From Adineta vaga (lineage: Eukaryota; Rotifera), in assembly GCA_021613535.1 (NCBI GenBank), contig CP075497.1, forward strand, positions 310,001 through 374,000: 64,000 nucleotides of DNA. The letters run 5' to 3'. Below, in pieces: positions 1 through 10,504 of the stretch. The notes under the pieces were generated by a model. The model was not told the origin of the DNA and ran no database searches. It worked only from the letters and a program-made list of their open reading frames with translations. Position 1 is the stretch's first letter. Every line of letters starts with the position of its first letter. The position numbers and the translations under genes were made by a program.

Positions 1-172
1 CCAAGTATCGCACCACAACCTATAATAATACTTTATTTTGTTATTTATAAGGAATTGTCACATAGTAGTACGTTGAGAAAGTAGTTGAACTTTGATCATT
101 CATTGGGAACGAATTTAAGTCAAACTTTAACTTCGTGTTTATTTTTAAATATGTTATCTGATAGGAGTGGCC

Positions 173-1420
173 ATGCATGACTACATCCGCCGTTCTTTTA
201 CAAAACTGAAGGAATACCTACTAGCATTCAATTTATTTCCATCTGTACCATCTTCAACAGATCAATATGAGCTGCAAACTCAACATATATCAACAAGATT
301 ATTTCTTCTACTATTGATTCTAGCATTATTTATTCTTCTCTTATATACTTCGTTACAAACTGTCACAAAAACATTCACTGTTCAAACACCAACTCTTGAA
401 CAATATTTACAATTATATTCTGAACATGAACAAATACTCACATGTCCATGTACTCAAATATCAATCTCTTATGAAAAATTTCTGTATATTAAATACACAT
501 TACATCAAATATGTCATAGTTTGTTTCTCGCCGATGAATGGATTTCACATATAGGCAAAGGAACTGGTTTTTTCTCAACCCTGGATTTTCGAGCGACGGG
601 TGATTATACATTTCAAGCGTTGAGAGGATTTTGTCAATTAATCGAAGACATACTTTTTAATAGTTTGACTCAATTCAATTCGAGACAATATGTTAGTGGA
701 TTTGTCACGCCCACACAGCTGTTTGGGGCACAAACTGAATCATTCAGTAATCAGTTACGGTCATCTACAACAAACAGTTTTATTCTATCTCTGAATATGA
801 TCCGAAATACAACCCAAGCAAACGCACTATTTACCACAACTCAAAGTAGTTTTTACTTTTACGTACACCGAATTGGAATTGTAGCTGTGCTTCCGGAGAG
901 TTATTCTGATTGCAGTTGTGTTGTATCAAGTGCCTGTACTACTCCATCTAGTATAAAGAATGCGGATAGTGTTGAAGTCTTTTTCAATGTAACCGGTATA
1001 TATACAGGATGCTACCTGATTGAGTCGTTATTTCAATCCAATCTCCAATGCCTCTATGATCAAAACTGTGTAGATAAACTAAATAGTTATATGGTAACAT
1101 TATCGATTAGTTCAGAAGCTTTAAACGCATCAATATCAAGTGAATATTTTCCAAATTCCACTATTATGGACATTCTCAACAATTTAATGATCGAAGAATG
1201 GAAATTAACTCAAATCTATGACAAATATTATAATGAATGTCAACCTTCACACTGCAGCTATACTATTGAAATAAGAAATGATGTTATTTACATCATCACA
1301 ACATTGATTGGTATAATTGGTGGTTTAACAACAGTTTTGAAATTTATTGTATCAAGACTAGTCAAGTTTATAAGAAAGAAGAAAAATGTTACACTGACCA
1401 ACGTCGGTAAGTTGCAATAG
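173..1420 (+). CDS. Two-TM Cys-rich surface protein, tandem copy 1
   Basis: I do not recognise a named family; this is one of five related copies in the window. The 415-aa frame from the ATG at 173 has a short basic N-terminus, a strongly hydrophobic segment near residues 40-60 (LFLLLLILALFILLLY), a long ectodomain with paired cysteines (CPC near residue 92, CSC near 247, GCYLIESL near 282) and N-glycosylation sequons, and a second hydrophobic segment near residue 375 followed by basic residues (RLVKFIRKKK). This predicts both ends in the cytosol and a large outside loop. The start is uncertain: the copy at 60318-61676 has a tiny upstream exon, so one may exist here too. Copy 2 lies about 0.5 kb downstream on the same strand. 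The first roughly 260 bp and last roughly 235 bp of the shared region match copy 2 almost perfectly, while the middle is diverged. Function unknown. Confidence 0.75.
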   Translation: MHDYIRRSFTKLKEYLLAFNLFPSVPSSTDQYELQTQHISTRLFLLLLILALFILLLYTSLQTVTKTFTVQTPTLEQYLQLYSEHEQILTCPCTQISISYEKFLYIKYTLHQICHSLFLADEWISHIGKGTGFFSTLDFRATGDYTFQALRGFCQLIEDILFNSLTQFNSRQYVSGFVTPTQLFGAQTESFSNQLRSSTTNSFILSLNMIRNTTQANALFTTTQSSFYFYVHRIGIVAVLPESYSDCSCVVSSACTTPSSIKNADSVEVFFNVTGIYTGCYLIESLFQSNLQCLYDQNCVDKLNSYMVTLSISSEALNASISSEYFPNSTIMDILNNLMIEEWKLTQIYDKYYNECQPSHCSYTIEIRNDVIYIITTLIGIIGGLTTVLKFIVSRLVKFIRKKKNVTLTNVGKLQ

Positions 1421-1899
1421 TCATATGAGACAATGCAAATAATAATATATTTCATATTCGTAATTCAACACTTTAAAGTCACAATAACTGATCACTGTAT
1501 ATTTTACTACGAGATTAACCTTATTAAGTATCATGAGCTTCATTCACTCGATTCATTTGATGTTTAACAACAAATTCAAACTCTATTCTGTGATTATTAA
1601 TATAATTAATATTTTGTTAACCCCTATTTTCGTTCCAAGATTCCTCGGCTGATGCTGTTTCAGAACATAAGAATTATTTTTTGTTTGAAAGAACCCATCA
1701 ACATGCAGGATAATATAGAGTTCTTTTCTTGATTAAAGTTTTTTGAAAGTTACATATACAGACGTTTCTATAACTTGACCCGAATTTTTCTAATGAAAAG
1801 AAAAGTTCCATGAAACTTCTACATAACCTATTTCTTCCTCACCTCTTTAAAGTTATAATGAATAAAGTATTCATTCCTTATACTCATTTGCTTTCAGTA

Positions 1900-3183
1900 A
1901 TGACAAAAAAGGAACGAGCAATAGTATTATGGCAAAAATACAAAGACTTCTTGCGAAATTTCAATTTATTTCCATCTGTACCACCTTCAACGGATCAATA
2001 TGAACTGCAAACTCAACACATATCAACAAGATTATTTCTTCTTCTATTGATTCTAGCATTATTTATTCTTCTCTTATATACTTCGTTACAAACTGTCACA
2101 AAAACATTCACTGTTCAAACACCAACTCTTGAACAATATTTACAATTATATTCTGAACATGAACAAATACTCACATGTCCATGTACTCAAATATCAATCT
2201 CTTATGAAAAAATTCTTTATATTAAATACACATTACATCAAATATGTCATAGTTTGTTTCTTTCCAATGAATGGATTGCATATCTTAATCAATATGATGG
2301 TTGGTCTATATCTTCCTTGGACTTTCGAGCGACGAGCCCTTATGCATTTCAAGCGTTGAGAGGATTTTGTCAATTAATCGAAGACATACTTTTAAATAGT
2401 TTCACACAATTGAATTCCACTCAGTATATCAATGGATTTGTCACATCTCTAGAAGTAATTCAAATACAAACTCAATTACTGAGTCATCAATTTAAATCAT
2501 CCATTATCGACAACTTTTTTCTGTCATTTAATATGATTAGAGATACTACAGAAGCAAATCATTTGTACTCAGGACTTAAGACAAATTACATCGTATCATT
2601 GGTGAACCGATCCAATATTCAATGGATACTAACGTCTGATCGAAATTACAAAGATTGTGATTGCGGTATGTCAAGCGAATGCATTCAATCGTCGCCCATT
2701 TATCAAAGCTCTAGTAACATAATTGCATTCAATGCAACAGGTTTCTACACAGGATGCTACGTGATTGAGTCGTTACTTCAATCTAATCTCCAATGCCTCT
2801 ATGATCAAAACTGTGTAGATAATATACAGGTTCTTTTGGCACCAGATTTGGTAATGGATCTGACCGCTCTCAACCCATCAATACCTAGTGAATATTTTCC
2901 AAATTCCACTATTATGGACATTCTCAACAATTTAATGATCGAAGAATGGAAATTAACTCAAATCTATGACAAATATTATAATGAATGTCAACCTTCACAC
3001 TGCAGCTATACTATTGAAATAAGAAATGATGTTATTTACATCATCACAACATTGATTGGTATAATTGGTGGTTTAACAACAGTTTTGAAATTTATTGTAT
3101 CAAGACTAGTCAAGTTTATAGCACATCGGATTCGAAAATGGAACATGAACGTTGTTCCAGAAATATCGACTGCTGAAACGTGA
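1900..3183 (+). CDS. Two-TM Cys-rich surface protein, tandem copy 2
   Basis: Paralogue of the gene at 173-1420 with the same plan: cytosolic N-terminus, TM segment, Cys-rich ectodomain with CPC, CDC and GCYVIESL motifs, second TM segment and a basic tail. The open frame extends upstream to an ATG at 1810, but the ATG at 1900 matches the N-terminus of copy 1 better. A splice-acceptor-like ctttcag ends at 1897, so a short upstream exon, as in the copy at 60318-61676, is possible. From 1900 the protein is 427 aa. Stretches 1961-2212 and 2886-3121 are almost identical in DNA to copy 1, whereas the stretch between them, which encodes the outer part of the ectodomain, differs widely. Function unknown; a sensor or adhesion role is only a guess. 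Confidence 0.72.
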   Translation: MTKKERAIVLWQKYKDFLRNFNLFPSVPPSTDQYELQTQHISTRLFLLLLILALFILLLYTSLQTVTKTFTVQTPTLEQYLQLYSEHEQILTCPCTQISISYEKILYIKYTLHQICHSLFLSNEWIAYLNQYDGWSISSLDFRATSPYAFQALRGFCQLIEDILLNSFTQLNSTQYINGFVTSLEVIQIQTQLLSHQFKSSIIDNFFLSFNMIRDTTEANHLYSGLKTNYIVSLVNRSNIQWILTSDRNYKDCDCGMSSECIQSSPIYQSSSNIIAFNATGFYTGCYVIESLLQSNLQCLYDQNCVDNIQVLLAPDLVMDLTALNPSIPSEYFPNSTIMDILNNLMIEEWKLTQIYDKYYNECQPSHCSYTIEIRNDVIYIITTLIGIIGGLTTVLKFIVSRLVKFIAHRIRKWNMNVVPEISTAET

Positions 3184-3355
3184 TATTTTATTACATTGAT
3201 ATCAAAATTACATTTCATATGAAAAAAGAAGATTGAAGACAATCGAACTTGCAAAAGTTTCCAAATATAATAGTTTTGTTCTTTTTTGTTTAAAAGAATA
3301 TCTTAAAACTAGATTGATGGATTGTTTCTTTTTGAACATTTTGAGCAAAAGAAAA

Positions 3356-3384
3356 TGAGGGTGTGGGTGTGGGTGGGTGTGAGT
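3356..3384 (+). repeat. Telomere-like G-rich tract (single arm)
   Basis: A run built from TGTGGG/GGTG units (gagggtgtgggtgtgggtgg and on). It resembles the left arm of the hairpins found elsewhere in the window, but I see no C-rich partner arm downstream. Confidence 0.6.
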
Positions 3385-3389
3385 AAACT

Positions 3390-3790
3390 GCGACCTGAAT
3401 TAGTTGTCAATGAAAAATCATTTGAGTTAGCAAAGTAACTATCAAAGCAATTTGCCGACCGTATACCTTCACCATTACAACTAAATTCTGAATTAGAAAG
3501 ATGGCAAAGAAAATGTAATGATTTGCTTAAAATAAAAGATTGGAATAAAAAATAGATAAATGATATTCTCAAAGATGCAGATAATTTATTAATTTTTTTG
3601 GCAAGATTACCCGTATCAACAGCTTCATCGACTAAGAGAAGTTTCAGTCTGTTATTAAGAATTAAAAGTTATTGTAGATCTACAATGGAATAAAACAGAT
3701 TAAACGGATTGGCTGCTGCATATATTCACAAAGATGTTGATTTAAATACAGATGAAATATTGAAATTATATGTATACAAATGTATAATTG
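3390..3790 (+). pseudogene. hAT transposase C-terminal fossil
   Basis: Reading one frame through in-frame stops gives a recognisable hAT C-terminal dimerisation region: LPVSTASSTKRSFSLLLRIK, then SYCRSTME, a stop, and NRLNGLAAAYIHKDVD. In hAT transposases of the ZMYM/zinc-finger type the same place reads roughly LP.STASSERSFS.LKRIK..LRSTM...RLNGLALL.IH. At least three stops interrupt the frame (near 3436, 3553 and 3691), and no N-terminal part or terminal repeats were seen. It is a dead fragment lying just after the telomere-like tract at 3356-3384. Confidence 0.75.
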
Positions 3791-5396
3791 TCGTCTTGAT
3801 TTTGATTTTTAGTTTCATTAGTAAATATTATACACAGAGATACAAAAAGTGAATAATATTTAGCTCAACTTTGAATTGAAAGTTTTATTTAATTATAATG
3901 AAAATAATCGCATTTTTTGTTATGAACAGAAACTTGTTTCATTTTTTATCTTAATAAATTAATAAAACTTGTTTTTTTTTCTTGTATTTTGTTATTGTTA
4001 CAACCTTTCTCGAGTGAAAAATATTTTTGCTCAGAACATAAAACTTCATCTGTATTGATCAACGTTTTATTCATTCGTTTTAATATATTTATATCAATCA
4101 ATTTTATAATGTATTCAATCTCATTCATATTTATTCTTATTTGACGATAATTATGTAAGCGTATGGTATTTCAAAGAGTACGACTATTTTAGTTGAAGAT
4201 TATTTACAGATTCTATAGATAAACTTCGTTTCGCTCCTTTAATTTGCTTTTTCCATCTGTTTCTATGAATACAGATTATTATAGTAAAAATATAGACATT
4301 CTTAAATACATATAAAAAACTCTTTATTTCATTTCCAAAACAAAAGATAATGATCAATTAATGACCTGATGATGTGTAACTACACGAGTACTGCCTATCA
4401 ACATTGTATTCTATTTCCGTGCGTTTACCTAATACAGCTAGAGAGAAAAATACAAAATCGTTAAATCTGTCTGCACCATAATTAAAGATCTCCTATACGA
4501 AGAATTTAATACTCGTTCTCCTGAACAAATTAAATTCTATCTATTCCTTTTATCGTAAGTTATTATTTATCAAAATTTTCTCTTAAAATCTTATAACTTA
4601 TATCAACTAGTTTAATATACGTATTTTCTCGAGATAATATCGTTCTAGCTGAAATTATGTCGATCAAAGTGTATTTTGATAGAGTTTGATATGATATCTT
4701 CCATAGTAACATATTTCTATATAAAGGCTTTGTTAGAAAATCGATCTAATATATAATGATATGTTAAGAAAGAGCACGTCAATCATAACACAACAAAAAC
4801 AAATCTGGACAATTAGACTCATGATCAAGGGGATAAGTATAGAAACCAAATGCAGTAGCATCTAAGAATCCAGTTGACACAAAAGCAACCACAAGTTGGT
4901 TTAATTAGATCAGTAGAATAAATTTAAATAAAAATGATTCCGTCTGACTGTAGAGCGTGTAGTTAGAGTGCTCATATCATCCACAACTATCTACTTAAGA
5001 CGAAACCACTTAATCATTGAATTATTAAAAATACACTTCCCATTGCCGGAAGATTAAGGGTGGTGAGAAAAAATATTATAAATGAGATGAAAAATTTTAG
5101 AGCAATACAAAGATTCACGATTATTACATATATGTTCATGAGTATCTCTAGATGATTAATGTGGAAATAGATTGACATGAATGTCAATATTTTTAAAACA
5201 TCTAAATTTCAAATATTATCATGTTTCTTGATTTCTGTGAATAATATCCAAATTTCATTTTCTTATTTTATCTTCATTTCTGAAATCAATTGAATATTAA
5301 ATCATTTATTATTATGTATATAAATAGAACTTATCTTCATATGAAAGATAAATCGAATCGATCTTTTCATTCTCTATTTATACAAATAATTATTTA
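3791..5396. other. Intergenic AT-rich stretch
   Basis: About 1.6 kb without a supportable gene. Only short random frames occur on either strand. No RNA gene, array or terminal repeats recognised. Confidence 0.5.
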
Positions 5397-5642
5397 TATT
5401 CTCATGTGCGTCATCATAAGACGAAAAAAGAATATTTTTTGTATCACATCAATAATGAGTCATCATCCGTTCTTTTAAGACTATACTATAAAAAGACACA
5501 ACCCACACATGAGTTACCTATCCCATACATTGCTCATTCGATTTAATGTCATTTATATTCATAATTACATATTAAACGTGTCTTTTTTTCTTTTATTCCC
5601 CACTATCTCATTCTATTATTTTCACTTATTTATTATTCAGAT

Positions 5643-7718
5643 ATGAAATCTCCATTGATAGAAAACCAAATGGCTGATAATGAAGAGCAACAATTAACAA
5701 TGACAAACAAAATCGAAAATAACGATAATCATATGAAAACAAATAGTTACATACCATATACAATTGATATGACAGTAATGAATAATAATAATGATGAAGA
5801 TCAATGTAAAACAATACGTCCTTGTCGAATAATTGATTTAACTGATAAAATATTAAAAGATAAGATAAGTAATTCAATATCAACATCATTTGATCCAATA
5901 ATTGGATATGGAGAAGAATCTCTTTTATCACTTCGTGAATCATGTCAATCACTTATTAATATTATTTATAATATATCATATTATGTTGAAATAGCACTTA
6001 ATAATACTTCATCTAAACCATCTGATGGATTAACAATTGATGAAAGTGCTTCTATTCGTCTTTATACAATGGAATGGGGTAAAGGTAATCAAAGTCTTTA
6101 TTTTATGCTTAATCGTGCACTTAATAATCCAAATCGAGAATATCTTCAACCTTATATGAAATATCTTAAATTATTATTAACTGCATTAGTTAAATTACCT
6201 TGTATGTCACCATTAACAATATGGAGAGGAGTTACTGAAGATTTAAGTAAAGAATTTTTACCTGGTTCATTAATAACATGGTGGGCATTTTCATCATGTA
6301 CAACAGAATTAACTGTTCTTGAAAATAATATTTATTTGGGTAAAAATGGTAATCGAACATTATTTTCAATTGAAACAATTAATTGTCGAACAATTCGTTC
6401 ACATTCAGATTTTATAACTGAAGATGAAGTTATTCTTTTACCAGGAACACAAATGATTGTACAATCACAATTTATGCCAGCTATTGATCTTCATATTATT
6501 CATTTAAAACAAATTATACCTCAAGATATTTTATTAGAACCACCATTTCAAGGTATTTTATTAAAATCAAATATTATTTCTTTTTCTTTATTTCATTTCT
6601 TTCAAATATTTAGGTGCAAATTTTTATCCTGAACCTAAGTAAATTATTAATTTAATTTTTTCTTTTTTTCTTATTTAATCTATTTTATATTTAGAAAACG
6701 TTCGTGGTATCGAAAGAAAACATTTCAGATTCCAATTTGTTTATTTGCAATGTTAATCATTGCTGCAATCATTATTGCTTCGGTTCTTGGAACAAGATTG
6801 GGTAATAGCGAAAATGGTACGATGTTTTTCTTTTTATGAATTGTATTGAATTGAGAAGTTTAAGACATTTGATTTTCCAAGAATCTTTCTCGTCATAATA
6901 ATATGAAAATTTAAATCATTTTTCTTTTCTATACAATAGATACTACTATCAATTGGAAAGGTGGTATGTGGGCTTTTTCGTGTGATTTTCCTGGTATAAA
7001 TACGAATATTGTCCCATCTGAATCATCGTTATGTGGAGAGAAATGTCAAAAAGATTCAAATTGTACACATTTTACGTGGACTAATGAAAACGGTGGTACT
7101 TGTTTTATGAAAGGAGGAAATGTAACGAAACAAGATGCATTCTTCAAAAATGATCCAACTATGATCTGTGGTGTAGCATATCTTAATGATTATGTAATGA
7201 AAAATCAAACTGTAAATTGGGAAGGAAACGATTGGGCTTATGCTTGTGATTTTCCTGATAATACTTTTTCAGATATATTAAGTATAGCAAATGATTGTGG
7301 TGTATTATGTTCTCAAACTCCACCGTGTTCTCATTTTACATGGAGTAAATATAATGGTGGTACATGTTTTATGAAAAAGGGTAATACGACAAAACAAGAT
7401 GCAGTCGTCACTAATGATCAGGGTATGGTCTGTGGTGTTGTACCGACAATTAATATTACGATATCAAATGAAACTATTCAATGGAAAGAAAACAACACAG
7501 CGAATTCATGTGACTTTCATAATAATGATCTTTCAAGCGTTCGAAGTGTAGTAACAGACTGTATTGGATTATGTTCTAAAACTCTATCTTGTACTCATTT
7601 CACGTGGAATTATCATGATGGTGGTACATGTTTTATGAAACAAGGAAATGTATCAAAGAATGATGCATTTTATACAAGTGATCCCACTATGATGTGTGGT
7701 ATTTTACTTTTTCTATAA
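5643..7718 (+). CDS. ART-TM-PAN receptor-like ADP-ribosyltransferase, copy A
   Basis: Four exons (5643-6552, 6614-6638, 6695-6816, 6940-7718) join in frame to 611 aa. Residues about 60-300 resemble arginine-type ADP-ribosyltransferases of the R-S-E class: an Arg in LTIWRGV, the serine motif in WWAFSSCT, and an ExE motif in ITEDEVILLPGT. There is no signal peptide. A basic stretch (KKRSWYRKK) precedes a TM segment (IPICLFAMLIIAAIIIASVL), which predicts type II topology with the ART domain in the cytosol. Outside lie three Cys-rich repeats of about 80 aa with CTHFTW, GGTCFMK and MICG signatures, which look like PAN/apple modules. The second exon is only 25 nt. The inverted partner is at 7807-9697. 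The likely reaction is transfer of ADP-ribose from NAD+ to protein arginine; target and ligand unknown. Confidence 0.85.
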
Positions 7719-7806
7719 AATATTTTATCACTAAAATGTTTTTGTGTATTTTATTCGATAATAAAAGTTTAATTAAATATTTTTACATGATATAAAAGAA
7801 AATAAA

Positions 7807-9697
7807 CTATATTAAACCACATATCATATTTAAATCATTAGTAGCGATTGCATCTTGTTTGGTCATATTACCCTTTTTCATAAAACATGTACCACCATTG
7901 TATTTATTCCATATGAAATGAGAACACGGAGGTGTTGTAGAACATATTCCAGCACAATCAGTTCCTATACTTATGATATTCGATATATCATTACCAGGAA
8001 AATCACATCCAATTGCTTGATTATTTTTTTGCCAATCTAAAGTTTTATTTGTTATCATGTAATCGAACGTATATGCTATACCGCAGATCATAGTTGGATC
8101 ATTTTTGAAGAATGCATCTTCTCTCGTCACATTTCCTCCTTTCATAAAACAGGTACCACCATTTATCTCAGTCCATGTAAAATGTGTACAATTTCGATTA
8201 TCGTAACATTTACCACCACAAGTTGGTGCAGAAGTTGAAACATTTGATATATCATTGCCATTGAAATCACATGAGTAAGCCCAATTTCTATCATCCCATC
8301 TGATTGTAGTATCAACTAAAGTTTTAAAAAAATTAGTGTGAAGCTGACACCACGAATTCAAATGAGTTCGAACTCCTTGAACAATACATTGCCACAGGTC
8401 GGGAACTACGTGAGGGTGTAGAGAATAGCTGTGTGAGCGCTACAACGCATCCTCCGACCTCCGGCAACATAATTTTCAGAAGTTCGAACTCGATTTGAAT
8501 TCGTGGTACTAGCTCAAGAAAAACTTTGTATATCTCGAGAAAAGAAACTATTCCAATATTTAACTCAAAAATATCTTACTTATTTTCTTCTTTTTAGATT
8601 TTGTTCCAAGAACCGAAGCAATAATGATTGCAGCAATGATTAACATTGCAAATAAACAAATTGGAATCTGAAATGTTTTCTTTCGATACCACGAACGTTT
8701 TCTAAATATAAAATAGATTAAATAAGAAAAAAAGAAAAAATTAAATTAATAATTTACTTAGGTTCAGGATAAAAATTTGCACCTAAATATTTGAAAGAAA
8801 TGAAATAACGGAAAAGAAATAATATTTGATTAATAAAATACCTTCAAATGGTGGTTCTAATAAGATTTCTTGAGGTATAATTTGTTTTAAATGAATAATA
8901 TGAAGATCAATAGCTGGCATAAATTGTGATTGTACAATCATTTGTGTTCCTGGTAAAAGAATAACTTCATCTTCAGTTATAAAATCCGAATGTGAACGAA
9001 TTGTTCGACAATTAATTGTTTCAATTGAAAATAATGTTCGATTACCATTTTTACCCAAATAAATATTATTTTCAAGAACAGTTAATTCTGTTGTACATGA
9101 TGAAAATGCCCACCATGTTATTAATGAACCAGGTAAAAATTCTTTACTTAAATCTTCAGTAACTCCTCTCCATATTGTTAATGGTGACATACAAGGTAAT
9201 TTAACTAATGCAGTTAATAATAATTTAAGATATTTCATATAAGGTTGAAGATATTCTCGATTTGGATTATTAAGTGCACGATTAAGCATAAAATAAAGAC
9301 TTTGATTACCTTTACCCCATTCCATTGTATAAAGACGAATAGAAGCACTTTCATCAATTGTTAATCCATCAGATGGTTTAGATGAAGTATTATTAAGTGC
9401 TATTTCAACATAATATGATATATTATAAATAATATTAATAAGTGATTGACATGATTCACGAAGTGATAAAACAGATTCTTCTCCATATCCAATTATTGGA
9501 TCAAATGATGTTGATATTGAATTACTTATCTTATCTTTTAATATTTTATCAGTTAAATCAATTATTCGACAAGGACGTATTGTTTTACATTGATCTTCAT
9601 CATTATTATTATTCATTACTGTCATATCAATTGTATATGGTATGTAATTTGTATTCGTTACATCTGTATTATTTTGTTCAATGAGATTCTGTTCCAT
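7807..9697 (-). CDS. ART-TM-PAN receptor-like ADP-ribosyltransferase, copy B
   Basis: Inverted paralogue of the gene at 5643-7718. Exons on the minus strand are 9697-8842, 8782-8758, 8701-8580 and 8315-7807, and they join in frame. The ART domain is almost identical to copy A (IWRGV, FSSCT, EDEVILLPGT), as is the TM exon. The N-terminal 25 or so residues are unrelated to copy A, and a splice-acceptor-like tract lies just upstream (about 9715), so a 5' untranslated exon is likely. After the TM segment the linker is Lys-rich (KSKKKK), and only two PAN-like repeats follow, against three in copy A. Repeat sequences differ clearly from copy A. The third intron is 264 bp instead of 123 bp because of a 173-bp inverted-repeat insertion. 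Predicted type II membrane ADP-ribosyltransferase. Confidence 0.83.
8342..8514. mobile_element. MITE-like inverted-repeat insertion in intron 3 of copy B
   Basis: The ends are imperfect inverted repeats of about 45 bp: ccacgaattcaaatgagttc near the left end pairs with its reverse complement near the right end (gagttcgaac and gttcgaactc cores). The matching intron in copy A lacks it. The interior codes for nothing. No convincing target duplication; a palindromic agct flanks both sides. Confidence 0.65.
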
Positions 9698-10269
9698 TGA
9701 CGGAATTTTCGTTGCTGAAAAAGAAAAGTAAAATAATTTTATATTTAAATGATTTTTTAACATTTCTTTATCGTAATAGGAAAAAGACTTAAAATCTTTA
9801 TTTGAATCAATAAGAAAATGAGAAATACATTTGAATAGGACAAGTTGAGGTTATTGAGTTTAACTTCTTATTTTCAAAAATATTAAAGGTTATTTTTTGA
9901 CTTTTAATTCAATTTCTTTTCAGTGTTATATAAAATCGAAAATTTGTTTTAAAAAAATTCAATTATAAGAACAATTACCTTTGAAATAATCTGCAATGAA
10001 AACGAAAAAAAGATACGTTTATAGTTTAATTATAAATCTAAATGAGAACAAATCAATTGATGAATGTATTGGATAAGTTACTCATGCATAGGTCGTTTTT
10101 TTCTCACATTTGTATTGAAAGAACGAATGACTCAGTATTGATATAATATAAAAAATATTCTTTTTTCGTCTTATTATGACGCACATGAGAATAAGGTAGT
10201 GACTTATATATAAAGAGGGGGTCGGTTATTAAGACTTTTTTTTCGTGATTTGAGCGTGGGTAACTCTCT

Positions 10270-10319
10270 GGAGGGTGAGAGTGGTTGTGGATGTCTTCTC
10301 TTTCACCACCCACACCTTA
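10270..10319. repeat. Telomere-like hairpin (degenerate)
   Basis: Left arm ggagggtgagagtggttgtg, short loop, right arm caccacccacacctta. Belongs to the dispersed G-arm/C-arm hairpin family. It lies upstream of the copy B ART gene. Confidence 0.55.
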
Positions 10320-10504
10320 GTTGATTATTTCTTTGTTGACTTTATGCAGCGAGAGAAAAAGAGCATCTTTTCATTTGCTTTTATTTGAGATATTCTAGAA
10401 TGTTAGATAAAATAAAAAATGGTGGATGTCAGTGTCGATGTAAATAAAGCATTACTATATATTCTCATCCATAGTGAAACTCGAATAAAACATTTGAGTT
10501 AGAA

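Larger units (their letters stand above)
5397..10195. repeat. Palindrome of two convergent ART-TM-PAN genes
   Basis: Two arms in inverted orientation meet at an approximately 88-bp spacer between the two stop codons (7719-7806). The arms include the coding regions and upstream DNA: the stretch around 5397-5440 (ctcatgtgcgtcatcataag) recurs inverted around 10147-10190 with differences. Identity is uneven. It is very high over about 5750-6800 versus 8605-9645 (ART exon, two short introns, TM exon), low in the PAN-like ectodomain exons next to the centre, and moderate in the promoters. Only the right arm has a 173-bp insertion (8342-8514). Confidence 0.8.

Noticed and set aside
3309-3572. Minus-strand frame across 3309-3572
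   Set aside because: It is antisense to the hAT fossil and the TGTGGG tract, which account for its composition.
5626-5952. Minus-strand frame opposite the start of ART copy A, and its twin at 9442-9684
   Set aside because: Antisense shadows of the ART exon; both repeat because the palindrome repeats.
8342-8514. tRNA-like or SINE origin of the intron insertion
   Set aside because: No A-box/B-box pair or cloverleaf, and no A-rich tail; inverted ends point to a MITE.
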